Positions 31,595 to 42,179 of a stretch of DNA of 64,000 nucleotides are shown one piece after another. Numbering within the stretch: position 1 is the first letter of the stretch; every line of letters starts with the position of its first letter. Both the position numbers and the translations under genes were made by a program. Source of the DNA: Sphaerulina vaccinii (Eukaryota; Ascomycota; Dothideomycetes; Mycosphaerellales; Mycosphaerellaceae); NCBI GenBank assembly GCA_022570795.1, contig JAKUDP010000023.1, forward strand, positions 1,054,001 to 1,118,000. The letters run 5' to 3'. The notes below the pieces were generated by a model. The model searched no databases, was not told the origin of the DNA, and worked only from the letters and a program-made list of their open reading frames with translations.

Positions 31595-31715
31595 CGCTTC
31601 TGATGCTGAAGGATGAGTGCACTTCATGAGCCCGCTTGGTGTCAGCACAAGTGGAAGAGAAGGTATGGGAGGACTAAAAGGTATCAAGTGTAACAAATTC
31701 TTTCAGCCTTTCTGA

Positions 31716-32522
31716 TCATTTTTCGGTTGGAGAATACCCAGAGTACTCTGCTTGCATTCCCAAGAACAATCTACCAATCCAGTAGTATGAGCACACGACG
31801 CCTTTAGAAATATAGACTGAACTCTTGTTGGTCCAGATGATTGTCCATGTCGGCAGACGATATCCAAAAGGGAAGCAATTGGCAATATACCAGGGCAAAG
31901 CGATATCAATACTGCCATGCTTCAGATTATAGTCGTGTATGTAGTACATCATCTGCACTTGAATGTGCAGGATAATCGACAGGAGATTTCGTCTCAGGCG
32001 TCGCCAGCGAATCAGTGAGAACATCGCTTTGACCCAAAGAGGAGTTATGTCGAGTTCAGGATAGATCTCTGCGTCGAGAACCGCGCTGCAGATGTTACAA
32101 TGCAGAGTCTCGTTCGCTACTATGTCCATCACGGCATCTTGCTTTGGATCCGCAGAACCGAGAGAAATGAACTGTCCGGTCGTGAAAGCGAAGTCTGAGC
32201 CGCGTCCGCCTACGACGACTATACCTCGATCATCTTCGAAATCTTGAGTGGTTGACAGGATTCTGCCTTTAACATAGAGCCCATTCGATATATCGACCTG
32301 TTTGTGGTGCCAATGAGTCTTGAATTCCGTGTGCTTGTGGCAGGTATGGTGACTTGAAGCAGTGGCGCGGGAGAAGTCGAAAGTAACGGCATCTGGGGAA
32401 GGTAGCGATAGACGCTGTTTGGTGTAGGTCCGAGTGCGTCGCATGATGCCTGATGGGATGCAAAGGTCAGGACGGCGCTGGGGAGGAACGAGATGTAGTT
32501 GCGGAAGTGTCTGCCTGCTCAA
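31716..32522 (-). CDS. hypothetical protein
   Basis: An open frame of 268 codons; a start at 32444 (MRRTRTY...) is equally possible and gives 242 aa. It contains a Cys-x2-Cys ('LHCNICSAVLD') and a basic patch ('IRWRRLRRNLL') but no known domain. Many Tyr/Trp/Ile near the C-terminus give a moderately hydrophobic tail without a clear membrane span. Convergent with the dehydrogenase gene (121-bp gap). It may be a lineage-specific gene; a false open frame is not excluded. Confidence 0.45.
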   Translation of the reverse strand: MSRQTLPQLHLVPPQRRPDLCIPSGIMRRTRTYTKQRLSLPSPDAVTFDFSRATASSHHTCHKHTEFKTHWHHKQVDISNGLYVKGRILSTTQDFEDDRGIVVVGGRGSDFAFTTGQFISLGSADPKQDAVMDIVANETLHCNICSAVLDAEIYPELDITPLWVKAMFSLIRWRRLRRNLLSIILHIQVQMMYYIHDYNLKHGSIDIALPWYIANCFPFGYRLPTWTIIWTNKSSVYISKGVVCSYYWIGRLFLGMQAEYSGYSPTEK

Positions 32523-32831
32523 GCCTAGACACGGGCAGATACCGTGCCAAGATTACCAAGTCTTGAGGCGCCGGTGGATGTGCATCGTGTATCCTGTGAT
32601 CCTGTGATTGACTGCCAAGCGCATAGCTGTGGAAGCTTCAGATGTATAAAAGGTTAATCTGATCCCACAATCGTCACTTGCTTCTGGTGGAGAGGTCCAG
32701 GTTTGATCTTAACGCTGAGATTCACTGGGCGTGGAGCGATAGTACTCAACAATGTTCGCACATGATCCTCTCCGCCTGTAAGAAGATGTCGATACACTGT
32801 GCTTTCAGCCAAAGCGTGGTAGCATAAAGCC

Positions 32832-32840
32832 AAAAGAAAA
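32832..32840 (-). terminator. RNA polymerase III terminator of the 32846 tRNA
   Basis: Two T4 runs separated by one C on the minus strand, a few bases after the tRNA 3' end. Confidence 0.75.
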
Positions 32841-32845
32841 GGAAT

Positions 32846-32966
32846 CGATCTCTGTCCGATTCGAACGAACGACGCTGTGCGCACCCGCGCTCGAAACCTC
32901 TGGCTTAACCTGAGGTCTAGCGCCGGTGACAGTGGGCACACGCTCTGGCCGCTGAGCTAAGAGATC
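32846..32966 (-). tRNA. tRNA gene with a 48-nt intron, isotype uncertain
   Basis: Minus strand. Acceptor GATCTCT/AGAGATC pairs perfectly, as do D stem GCTC/GAGC and anticodon stem TGTGC/GCACA; T stem GTTCG/CGGAC has one G-U. The variable loop is 5 nt (class I). A 48-nt intron in the usual place (after position 37) leaves a 73-nt tRNA; a T4CT4 terminator follows. The 7-nt anticodon loop then reads CCACTGC, giving C33 instead of the near-universal U33 and, by position, anticodon ACT. ACT would mean Ser, but Ser tRNAs have a long variable arm, so I leave the isotype open. The cloverleaf is well supported; the exact intron borders are not. Confidence 0.7.
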
Positions 32967-33185
32967 GAGGTGTTGATGGCAAAGATGATTGCTACTTGCT
33001 TATGAGTGCTGGTGCCCAGACAGTACAGGTAGCAATCATTGGTGATGGGAGGAGTAGGAATGCGGCGAAGTGAAGTGAAGTTCGGAAGTCCTCTTTCGGT
33101 CGCACTAGCGCCGTTGAAGCTGGTTGAGCAAACTCGAAAACTTCGACTGCTCACCTCGTCCTCACAGACACAACATCGCATCAAC

Positions 33186-34423
33186 ATGGCTCCGCACCAC
33201 GCGCCACACCTTCGCGCGCGAGAACAGAACGAAGCCAATGCGCGACACCAACAATGGCTCGAGGACCAGAGCGAATGGGGCGATCCAAATGCCTGGCCAC
33301 CAAATGAGCACATCGAGCCATACATAAGTCCCGAGAAGCAAAAGGCCATCTACATCCAATCCACCATCAGATGGAACCACTTCCAAGCCAATGAGGAATT
33401 CGTCTTCACCGAAGGCAACTGTGACCTGCCACTTGCTGGGATCCGATCCATTCTGGAGCCGCTCGAACTGTGGGATGTGGCGAATACAGAAACGCTCGAG
33501 GGCCTTTTACATCATTCAGCAATTCATCGACAAGCGATTCATGGAACGATGGAATATTACACTTCCGACGCCATCTCACGAAGTTCTTCGGGGACTACGC
33601 GCAGGGTGCAAGCCGTTCAGACTTTTGGATTTGCCAAGAGAGCTCAGAGACAACATCTATGAGTACATGGGCGACGATCTGATGGTCGAAAAGAGGGACG
33701 GTCCAGTCGCGCTCGAAGATGGGCTTCCTGGCACGTACTGGAACTTTCTCTCTGACACAAAATTGTTGAAAAGATACAGCAAGAGGAGGCGCATCTTGGG
33801 TCACTCTCTACACGAGCTCGCTTCAGTGTGCCGAGAGTTTCGCTATGCCTTTACGAAGTTGTATTTCGGTCGGAACGCGTTTTCGTTTGGGTCTGAGTCT
33901 CGCCATGATGGAGACGTAGATTTCGAGGAAATTGTGCAGCACCTTGGACTTTGGCGATTGATGTATTTGCGCCATCTGCGGGTGACGAAGCAGGGCCGCA
34001 AAGGTACGAACCACTCAAGAAACATCTTCTATTGGTCTTGAGGGTTACTGACGTATCTTAGACGAGTGGTATGAGGGTTACGACCATTTGTGTTTCACTT
34101 TCGACAAGTTCAAGGGCCTAAGATATTTACACGCGGATCCCTCTGATCTCCGAAGCCAGTTAGATTCGCAGTGGGAGTTGCGGTGGGAGAAATTCGGAGA
34201 CTGGTATGAGCTGAAGGAGATGGCCGAGCTCGCTGCGACCAAGGAGAAAATGGTAGACAGTACTTGGGTGGCCGAACTCCTCCTCGATGGAGATGCACTG
34301 AGAAAGGCTGTCTATGGCACTCCTCTCTGGGAGCCGGACGACAATTCTGAGAAGTGTGAGCGCAATGAGCGCGATGCATACCAAGTGGCGTACGGCGAAG
34401 CCAGGCGTGCAACTCCGTGGTAA
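33186..34423 (+). CDS. F-box-like fungal protein (three exons)
   Basis: Exons 33186-33476, 33520-34003 and 34062-34423 give 378 aa; the second intron (58 bp, GTACGA...TTAG) is clear, the first (43 bp, GTGGCG...CAG) has a weak donor but restores the frame. Residues ~130-150 hold 'FRLLDLPRELRDNIYEYM', the F-box-like / 2EXR-type opening of many expanded fungal families; it continues with 'LHELASVCREFRYAFTKLYF'. Such proteins are thought to recruit targets to SCF ubiquitin ligases, but function is unknown for most. The N-terminal 100 residues have no recognised domain. The start at 33186 has an in-frame open region upstream without protein character. Confidence 0.72.
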
Positions 34424-34506
34424 GCGTAAAGTGCCTGCGCGGACTTGTATGCGGCTCAATACCGCATATGTCGAAGAGATAGCTTACTGTCGGAAGTGGC
34501 AGAAGA

Positions 34507-35538
34507 TTAATCCTGTCCGAACAAGAGCAGCTTCTCTGCGTTACGATTGTACAGATCTGCAATCTGTTCATCATTGAACAACTCTTTCACGCCCTTGTTC
34601 ATCTGCGCCAGCAACAGCTCTACTCCATCTATCCGTGTGAATGGAAAGTCCGAACCATACAGCAGTCTCGTGTGCGGCACTCCAACGCCATATAGCAACC
34701 CGCGAATCTGACTTGGAAAAGCAAATCCAGCCATATCGAACCAGATCTGTTTTGTGAAAGCTTCTTTGACTTCATCTTCTGGAATACCTTTCCAAGGTCC
34801 TGGAACTAATTGACTGAAGCCCGTCCAGCGTGACAGCAATGGCGGTGATGTCCCAGCAAGATGCGGCAGTATGATGCGAAGATCTGGACATCTTCTGATA
34901 GTCTCACTCATGAACAAGTTCGTAACAGCTCTCGCAGTATCGAAGAAGAATTCAAGCATCGGATTCGGTAACCTTCCTGCGAAGGGAGTGGCTTTGACAG
35001 GCAGCTCACCCGCAGCCTCTGCCTCTGGAGAGCAAGGACACTGAGGTGTCGTAGGGTGAATAAATACCAAAGCCTTTCGCCTATTGAGCTCATCGAAGAT
35101 CGGGTACAGATCCGCATCACCCAGATAGTGCCCATGAGTGTTGGTCTCAAGAACAAACCCATCGCAGCCTTCCTCGATGGACTTTGGTATCTCTGCCAGA
35201 CTGCCTTCCACATCGGGAATTGGAAGTGCAGCAAAGTACCCAAAGCGGTCTGGAAGTCGTTTCTTCAGATCTGAGGCGTACTTGTTACAGTCTCGCGTGA
35301 GTGATCGTGCCAAATCATTATTGCCGGGTACCAGATGCGTGCCAGGACTTGAGATAGATAAGATGGATTTGGAGATGCCCATCTTGTCCATAAGCTCTAT
35401 ATGCTCTTCTGGACTCCAGGTGGGCAAATACGGCATGCCATCGGGATTGCCATGCCCATACTTCTTACAGGCTTCCTGGTAGACTGGTGGTAGGTAGTGT
35501 GAATGGACATCGATCTTATGCGGCATGCTCGACGCCAT
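34507..35538 (-). CDS. amidohydrolase-2 family, ACMSD/6-methylsalicylate-decarboxylase-like
   Basis: 343 aa from ATG 35538 (MASSMPHKIDVHSHYLPP); an open frame upstream to 35886 is not protein-like. Metal-site residues of the TIM-barrel family are all present: 'DVHSH' (HxH) at ~10-14, 'FIHPTTP', 'ILPHLAG' and 'YGSDFPF'. The family contains aminocarboxymuconate-semialdehyde decarboxylase and fungal decarboxylases of aromatic acids; non-oxidative decarboxylation of a small aromatic acid is the most likely reaction, substrate unknown. No signal peptide: cytosolic. Its 741-bp upstream region is shared with the divergent amidohydrolase at 36280, which may suggest co-regulation. Confidence 0.88.
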   Translation of the reverse strand: MASSMPHKIDVHSHYLPPVYQEACKKYGHGNPDGMPYLPTWSPEEHIELMDKMGISKSILSISSPGTHLVPGNNDLARSLTRDCNKYASDLKKRLPDRFGYFAALPIPDVEGSLAEIPKSIEEGCDGFVLETNTHGHYLGDADLYPIFDELNRRKALVFIHPTTPQCPCSPEAEAAGELPVKATPFAGRLPNPMLEFFFDTARAVTNLFMSETIRRCPDLRIILPHLAGTSPPLLSRWTGFSQLVPGPWKGIPEDEVKEAFTKQIWFDMAGFAFPSQIRGLLYGVGVPHTRLLYGSDFPFTRIDGVELLLAQMNKGVKELFNDEQIADLYNRNAEKLLLFGQD

Positions 35539-36279
35539 GGTACGTCTGTTTACAGGTATTATGATATTGAGGGAGGTATGTCTGGTTCCCCAGCATGTCG
35601 AGAGTCCAGCGATATGATAAACATGCCGCATGAATCCGATATGGTCATCATGCTGCAGGTCGGCAAGGTTTGAGCTTCGGAGACCGATGGGTCTAGCTCT
35701 GTTCTGGGTAGATTTCACGAGAATGCGGTGCCGGTCATCCTGCCTCGCGCAGCCAGACCAGTTAGGAGGGGACTGAATTGGCCATGCTTGACAACGTGAA
35801 GTCGCACACGTTGAGAGGTGCGGAAGGAGAGATCGGAGGGCATTGGCGCCCGATCCCGACTGCGCACCGTGCGTGGTATACGGCATACCATATCACATAG
35901 ATGATGGTACTGGAATTCTGGCTTCCGCCACTTGTCCATGAGCTTCAACATCGATTCGGACATCTTCGACAGTGCCACTCGGCAGCCAGACAAGTGGAGC
36001 GAGAGCATGGCGATTCTAGCGGACCTAGTCATACTCAAACGCCTACTACGCGGTGAAGCTCAACGCCCCAGCCGCACCGGCTCTCCAGTTTCTGTTCTCG
36101 CATGCAGAGGGGAAGTATCGGCAGCATAAGATCCGACTGCATGTCGACCATCCTCAGTATCAGCTTGAGGATGTGATATTCGGGACGCCTGATGATGCCG
36201 GGCCCAATATCCTAAGTTCGACATCAGTAAGATTTCTCTGTCGCAGGTTCTCTGCTACTGTACAAACACAGCGACAAGT
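35539..36279. promoter_or_regulatory. shared upstream region of two divergent amidohydrolases
   Basis: 741 bp between divergent starts. No clear motif was identified; short open frames on both strands look like chance. Confidence 0.45.
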
Positions 36280-37762
36280 ATGGCATCATTCCTCCTCACA
36301 GACGTTCGGATCTTCGACGGCGAGTCTACAATCGAGAAGGGCTCCGTCCTGGTCCACCATGGCAAGATCGCCGAAGTCTCTTCCAGTGCTATTGCGTTCG
36401 GGGTTACAGTGATCTCGAAACTCAGGTCATACAGTCTTGCCTGGACTCATTGATGTCCACAATCACTGCAATAACGGCAATGAAGTGGCGCTTCCACAAG
36501 CTCTGCGCTTCGGTATGACGACTGTCTTCGACATGTGAGAATGCAGAGTCTGATTTCCTCAGGATAGCAAGAACTCATCTCTTTCATTTGTAGGCACAAT
36601 AAGTGGCCGAACATTCAGCAACTCCGAAAGCAACAAGCTGGCGGAGACTGTGCAGATTTGAAAACGACCAGTTTCGCTGCTACGATTGATGGCGGCTGGC
36701 CCGCGGCCATTGTCCTAATGCATCACGACACACCTGAGGTATGCTTTAGACAGAACTCGTGAGCCTGACAGTGGTCAGCTCTCATACTATCTTACATGGC
36801 GCAGGGGATAAAGTGGTCTTCAGAGTCCAGAACTCGCTGATAATGACATAGTCCCGAGCAGAAATCGCAACCTGGCCCAAACTCCTTACCCCAGAAGATG
36901 GAAAGAAATACGTCCTCGACCGAGTAGCAGAAGGCATAGACTACATAAAACTAATGCACGAATCCGGCACCGTAATGGACATGCAACTCCCCAAACCCTC
37001 GCTCGACTTACAAAAAGCCATCATAAAAGAAGCCCACGAGCACAACCTCCTCGTGGTAGCTCACGCAACATGTCTCGAAGACACACTAGAGATCCTAGAG
37101 TGCGGCGTTGATGGTCTGACGCATACTTTCATCGATCAATCACCTACTCCGGAGTTGATTGAAGCGTATAAGAAGAACAACGCACATTGTAATCCTACTT
37201 TGGCAGCCATGGGTTCTGGAACGACAGAAGGTAAGGAGACGCAGGAACGATTTGCTCATGACGAGAGGGTTCAGCATCTTCTTGGCGAAGAAGAGAGGGG
37301 AAGGATGTGTATGTGTATGAGTTTCGCAAAGAAGGCTGGAGCGACTTGCGAGAATGCTTTTGAGACTGTGAGACAGCTGAAGAGAGCTGGGATCATTATT
37401 CTTTGGTAAGTTATTGCTTTCTGCAGGTTACTCCTGCATGATTTGTCTGCTAACGTTAGTTGCTCAGTGGATCTGATGCTGCTGGACCAGCAGTAGGCAC
37501 TGCGTGGGGTCTATCTACACATCAAGATCTGGATCTCTTCGTCAAGCAATGCGGGTTCACGCCTGAAGAAGCGCTCAAGTCAGTGACCTCACTACCTGCT
37601 AAGAGGTTCAATCTGTCAGATCGAGGCATGATCAAACCCGGTCTGAGAGCAGACCTCATGCTCGTGGAAGGCAACCCACTCGACAACATTTCCCGCACAT
37701 TAGACTTACGTGGAGTTTGGATCGAAGGAAAGCTGTGCAGTGCTTATGATGGCAAAATATAG
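36280..37762 (+). pseudogene. imidazolonepropionase-like amidohydrolase with one-base frameshift (four exons)
   Basis: Exons 36280-36534, 36594-36738, 36852-37405, 37468-37762 (introns 59, 113, 62 bp) keep perfect phase except for a single extra base near 36421-36424. Before it the frame reads 'FLLTDVRIFDGESTIEKGSVL...VISK'; after it, one base shifted, '(G)HTVLPGLIDVHNHCNNG'. These are consecutive parts of a metal-dependent hydrolase of the imidazolonepropionase/prolidase-like group. Metal ligands are otherwise intact: HxH in 'DVHNH', 'YIKLMHESG', 'VVAHA', 'THTF' and 'GSDAAGP'. Expected product about 415 aa. Without repair the protein stops after ~55 codons. A weak 40-bp intron (GTGCTA...CAG) could bypass the break at the cost of about 13 residues. 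So: recent pseudogene, sequencing error, or odd splicing. Confidence 0.75.
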
Positions 37763-37788
37763 GCTATCATTCATTTCTTCATGCTGGC

Positions 37789-40700
37789 CTACAGATATCC
37801 TAGTCCTCCACCACCAATGATCTCGAGATCGCTTCTTATACCCCACCCATCACTTCCAGCTCGACCAAGCACGTCCGCTCTCCTGGCAGCACCTAGCTCG
37901 CCAAGTCTCTTCACTAGAGAGCCATCGACTACGCCTCTTGCGCCACCGAAGCTTTCGGCTTCTACAGCTCTGTATGCTCTCGGGTTCAGACCGGCAGCGT
38001 GCTCGAGTACAGTTGTGAGGTGGGTCTGTAGGGCTGATAGTCTCCTATACGCGGCTTCGTCAAGTGGTGTGATGAGTCCGACAGCGCCAGACATTGATGT
38101 CGTCAGGATGTGATGTAGAGAAGGTGGAGCTCTCGTAGGCTCGTCGTCCTCGCCGCCATTTGTCCCATTCGCCATGTCTCGATCTTGACTTTCGAAGGGC
38201 TTCAAAGTCGAAGGAATGAGTAGCATGTTCGTCACAAGATGGCCGATGTGGAAGGTACTCCTATGCAACAACCTCATTCCACCCACAGACTTTGGGTTCT
38301 CCGGATCGTACTGTAGTACGTGCAGATCACTATCAGCATCCATAATCAAAACGTACAAAGCTCCATCGAAGGGCAAAAACTCTGCGGCCATGACTTCCAT
38401 CTTGCTTTTCGGCGACTTGCCCATGACTGTGAGCTTGTATGGCTCTTCTGTGAAGCCACCAAACCAGAGACCTTTCCACGCATCACCAGCTAGCCACATC
38501 CCTCGCCCAGGTAGGACTTTGAGAGTATGAGTATAACTTTGTGCATCGAGGAAGGCCACTGGCAAGCATGTTCCGTCTTCCTTCAGGCCACGGACCAGGA
38601 GCTTAAGACCTTGTGCTGTACCAAGGAAACCACCTGGGAGAGGCCCGGCTATCGATGTGATTGCGCCACGGGACGTTTCTCGGGCAAGCTGATGGAGTTT
38701 GAAGCCGCTCTCCGGGACGTCCGGGTCTGGCACAACATCGATGAGATCGTAGATCATGACTGCGCCTTTGGCTGGCATGTCCTCTCCTCGTTGTGCGGCG
38801 GTGGATACCACCACAAGAGGCTTCTGCTCATGAGTGTTCTCGGACACTTCCAGCATCATGACTTTCAACGCGGTTACAGTCTCGAGATATCCTAGTTCCA
38901 CCGACTGTAATCTCTTGTGCGACTTGGCAGAGACTAGATGAATGCTGTACTGTGGTACCTGTGGTCGTAGCTCAATGTCGTCCTGTTTGGGATGTCGGCC
39001 GTCTTCGCCAGCGAAGTAGAAGTCAATGTCTCTGCACGTTGCTACCACGTACACTTCTCTCTCTGCGTGGTATGCAACATGTCGCACGTCTTCGCTGATG
39101 TCGACCTGTTGTATGCTCCAGCCAGTACCATACCATGTCTCTTCTGGAAGTTGACATTCTTGCAGCTCTTCATCTGCATTGATAGTCAAGAAGCCGGACT
39201 CGCAACCAGGCCGATGTATTGGCGAAAGTACAGTGGCCCGCTGTGACGAATGAGTGGCCCGCACTTCTAACACCTTCGGTAAGGAGGAAGGCTCTTTCAG
39301 CAGCACACTTGCAGGACTTCCAGGGATGTTCACCGCATGATATCCGCCGACGAATACAGGTTTTAGTGGTGGAGGTCGATCTTCTGCTAGCTGCTCGTTG
39401 TACTTTGGGATGTATGAGAAAGGCACTTTCCGGAAGTGCAACCTCGAGTGCCATGAGTCCTTAGTCGGCTTATGTGGGCAATGGAAAGGCTCATATAGCA
39501 CAATGTCATCCATTGCAGTGCGCAATACCAAGTATGGCTGAGTGAAACCACCTTGGCCAAGATCTGCCAGTAACAGCTCCGTCAAGGTGACTTTCGTGCC
39601 CACTCGCCTGGCTGAAGCATCAGCCGCCAATACTGGTGGTAGATGAGGCAGATTCGGCAAAGCGTACACAGGGGTGAGGTCTGGCAAGCTGAAAACATGA
39701 AGACCACCATCGGCGTCCAGTAAGAACAGTGCAGCTTTATGCTCCGTCAGCTCACCGGAATAAATGCAGCCACTGAGCCACTTCTTGTCTGTGACCACAC
39801 CCTCGCCCTCAAGTGTCTCCAGTTCTGTACCTTCCACTGCGAGTACTTGTATGCTGTTGTCCCCTCTAATCACCAACACGTACGGGTCGGCAATTGAAAT
39901 ATGCACTATGTTCAAGTCCTCATCCGTTTCTTCGTCGGTCATCGGGATAATTTGGTCCAACCCAAGCTTGGCATTGTATGTTCGCAATTCGGTACGGCGT
40001 GTCTGCACTACGATGATACCTTCGGCGACTGTGGCCATGTCGATTGTATCAGGCCCCTCGAATTCGGTTGCAGATCGCTCGATGTAGCGATTACTGTCTT
40101 CATCTTCCTCAGGAATGTCGTACACTTTCGTATCGTCGCCGTCAGATACAAACAGCAAATTATCGTATTCAGGAAGCGTAGCATTACGTTGCTTCGCGCG
40201 AATGGCCCATGTGGCTTTCGCTGCACCAAGTTTGAGCTTACGTCGCACTGTGGGCACGATATCGCGATGCATGAGAGTGAGTCGGCCTGCCTGCCTTCGG
40301 CCAGTGCCAGCAGCTAACTCAAGTCGATCCTTCGCATAAGCTGACCGGCCAAGACATACTTCATGGATTGGTCCAGTACCTGAAAGCTCGTCTTTGAGTG
40401 ACAGGTGGTATTGTGCGTTTGAGGTTACAGCCGTCTCTGATGTTGCTCGTTTCTTTGGCTCGGGTGCTGCATCGTACAAGTCATCGTCATCCTCTTCTAC
40501 TTCTTCGTCGTCATCTTCCGCCTCCTTCTCCATCATCCGTGCGTGCGAACGTTTCTTGTTCAGCGTCGTTGTGGGCCGTGACCAGCCAAGGAGTTCAGAT
40601 GCGCCATCCTCACTGCCAATGAAGATCTTATTGCCTTCAAGTCTTGCAATGCAAGAAGGTGCCGTACGGATCGATGTACTACCATATTCCGACATCGCTC

Positions 40701-41829
40701 TCTTTACGTTCACCGCACTCATACTGCGACCATGCATTTGGAATGATAGTATTGCAAGCGAGCCATCATTGGTGACCAGAAGAAGCTCGCCTGTCTTCGC
40801 ATCCAGTACTTCTACTCTGCAGTCCTCCAATTTTAGATTCAGATGAGACTGATCTGCCATGCCAAAGTCACTCTCTAGCTTTGCGAACTCATTCACCGCA
40901 GTGGCATTGGCTTTGCCGCTCTGATCGATGTGCACGAATTCATTCGTGCCGAGGAGAAGAGCGCCACCCACGGGCATAGGCAACGGCACGACCTTCCATA
41001 GTGTCGATGGCAGCTTCGGTACGCTGATAAGGCTCGTTGATGCTCTCTGCTCCAGATCCAGTGTGAGCACGGTATATGTTAAGATATCCTTGCGCTCCTC
41101 CAGTAGGCTAGCTGAGGGATCAACAGTGGAGGACAGTATACCAAAGGTCGGCTCGCGATACTCGTGTAGGAATGCCAGATGCACAGCATGGCTGACTGAT
41201 GGATCCAATGCTGTCAGAGCCAGTGTGAAGGAGGCCTTATATGGTGTCTGTTCTTGCTCTGCCTCGCCGTTGACATGGGGTATCGACTCAGTCCTCTTCA
41301 ATGTCGGCGATGTAGGCTCGTCGAACTCGCCTTCCTCTTCCCCTGCCAATTCATCCCCAGCCTGCCTGAATGGAAGAATGGCCAACTGTCGTGCGCCAAA
41401 CTTGAACGCAGCGCATCGTGAGCTCGGGTCTACTGTGAGAATCGTTTCGCATTCGGCGAGGTCGGGTCCAAAGGGTGGCGAAACGACATTGTCGCCTTCG
41501 TAGAAATGCAAACTGATGGTGCTGATGCGATAGTTCTCCTGATCCCACTCGACCAACGTGAACTTGGCGTCTTTGAAGGAGATGATGATTGCTTCACCTC
41601 CAGACTTGGTATCGAGTGTCTTGACACGTGCTATCGAGGTGACTGTGCCCGCTAGACTGTACTCCGCAATCAAGACCAGTCTCTCCTCCTCGCCGCTGCT
41701 CTTCACGCTGAAGACCTGCAGCAGCGACGTCTTCGCGATCACCAAATTGTTCGCATCCGCGCGCAAGAACGGCAGAGCGACAGCATGTGTGACAGCAGTC
41801 GGAGGCACAAGCTCCGTATAGCACTGCAT
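37789..41829 (-). CDS. CFT1: CFT1/CPSF160, cleavage and polyadenylation factor
   Basis: 1346 aa, no introns. Opens with the family signature 'MQCYTELVPPTAVTHA' and contains the beta-propeller repeats typical of DDB1/CPSF160 proteins, an acidic insert ('EAEDDDEEVEEDDDDLYD') and a C-terminal CPSF-A domain (~950-1310; 'GFKLHQLARETSRGAITSIA', 'FLPFDGALYVLIMDADSDLHV'). CFT1 is the scaffold of the nuclear polyadenylation-signal recognition module (with yeast Pfs2, Mpe1 and Yth1 homologues). The length matches fungal orthologues (1300-1450 aa). It shares a 350-bp promoter with the LMBD1-like gene; its 3' end nearly meets that of the amidohydrolase (26 bp apart). Confidence 0.94.
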   Translation of the reverse strand: MQCYTELVPPTAVTHAVALPFLRADANNLVIAKTSLLQVFSVKSSGEEERLVLIAEYSLAGTVTSIARVKTLDTKSGGEAIIISFKDAKFTLVEWDQENYRISTISLHFYEGDNVVSPPFGPDLAECETILTVDPSSRCAAFKFGARQLAILPFRQAGDELAGEEEGEFDEPTSPTLKRTESIPHVNGEAEQEQTPYKASFTLALTALDPSVSHAVHLAFLHEYREPTFGILSSTVDPSASLLEERKDILTYTVLTLDLEQRASTSLISVPKLPSTLWKVVPLPMPVGGALLLGTNEFVHIDQSGKANATAVNEFAKLESDFGMADQSHLNLKLEDCRVEVLDAKTGELLLVTNDGSLAILSFQMHGRSMSAVNVKRAMSEYGSTSIRTAPSCIARLEGNKIFIGSEDGASELLGWSRPTTTLNKKRSHARMMEKEAEDDDEEVEEDDDDLYDAAPEPKKRATSETAVTSNAQYHLSLKDELSGTGPIHEVCLGRSAYAKDRLELAAGTGRRQAGRLTLMHRDIVPTVRRKLKLGAAKATWAIRAKQRNATLPEYDNLLFVSDGDDTKVYDIPEEDEDSNRYIERSATEFEGPDTIDMATVAEGIIVVQTRRTELRTYNAKLGLDQIIPMTDEETDEDLNIVHISIADPYVLVIRGDNSIQVLAVEGTELETLEGEGVVTDKKWLSGCIYSGELTEHKAALFLLDADGGLHVFSLPDLTPVYALPNLPHLPPVLAADASARRVGTKVTLTELLLADLGQGGFTQPYLVLRTAMDDIVLYEPFHCPHKPTKDSWHSRLHFRKVPFSYIPKYNEQLAEDRPPPLKPVFVGGYHAVNIPGSPASVLLKEPSSLPKVLEVRATHSSQRATVLSPIHRPGCESGFLTINADEELQECQLPEETWYGTGWSIQQVDISEDVRHVAYHAEREVYVVATCRDIDFYFAGEDGRHPKQDDIELRPQVPQYSIHLVSAKSHKRLQSVELGYLETVTALKVMMLEVSENTHEQKPLVVVSTAAQRGEDMPAKGAVMIYDLIDVVPDPDVPESGFKLHQLARETSRGAITSIAGPLPGGFLGTAQGLKLLVRGLKEDGTCLPVAFLDAQSYTHTLKVLPGRGMWLAGDAWKGLWFGGFTEEPYKLTVMGKSPKSKMEVMAAEFLPFDGALYVLIMDADSDLHVLQYDPENPKSVGGMRLLHRSTFHIGHLVTNMLLIPSTLKPFESQDRDMANGTNGGEDDEPTRAPPSLHHILTTSMSGAVGLITPLDEAAYRRLSALQTHLTTVLEHAAGLNPRAYRAVEAESFGGARGVVDGSLVKRLGELGAARRADVLGRAGSDGWGIRSDLEIIGGGGLGYL

Positions 41830-42179
41830 CTTAACAAGAGAGGAGGGATTACTCCTTCCGCCAGCGCATTCCTCCTAGTCCAGTCCTGTCCTGTTGTCGA
41901 TGATGTTCAAATGTTACGTTACTCTCGAAAGAACATGAAGCTTGTCTGGATCTGGGAAACGCGATCTCAGGCGCACGGATCTGAACTCAAAGACAGCTGC
42001 TTCAGGTCAAGCGTCGCGTCATACCAACCAACCAAGCTCACAGCTCTTCTCGCTCCCGTCCCGTCCCTCACAAACAAGGCAGCCACGAGGCAGCTGTGCC
42101 TCTTATCTGTTACTACGGACTTCTCGAGGACTCTGACTCTGTTTGTCCCGAAACCCACCAAACGAGAACAGCCGCCAAC
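41830..42179. promoter_or_regulatory. bidirectional promoter CFT1 / LMBD1-like
   Basis: 350 bp separate the two divergent start codons. No specific site could be identified by eye. Confidence 0.55.

Noticed and set aside
32900..32925. Second anticodon arm (tRNA-Asn or Leu-like) inside the tRNA intron
   Set aside because: The GAGG/CCTC pairing leaves an 11-nt loop and no matching acceptor; part of the intron.
35539..35886. 116-codon N-terminal extension of the 34507 amidohydrolase
   Set aside because: The family begins at the HxH motif near ATG 35538; the extension has no conserved or targeting character.
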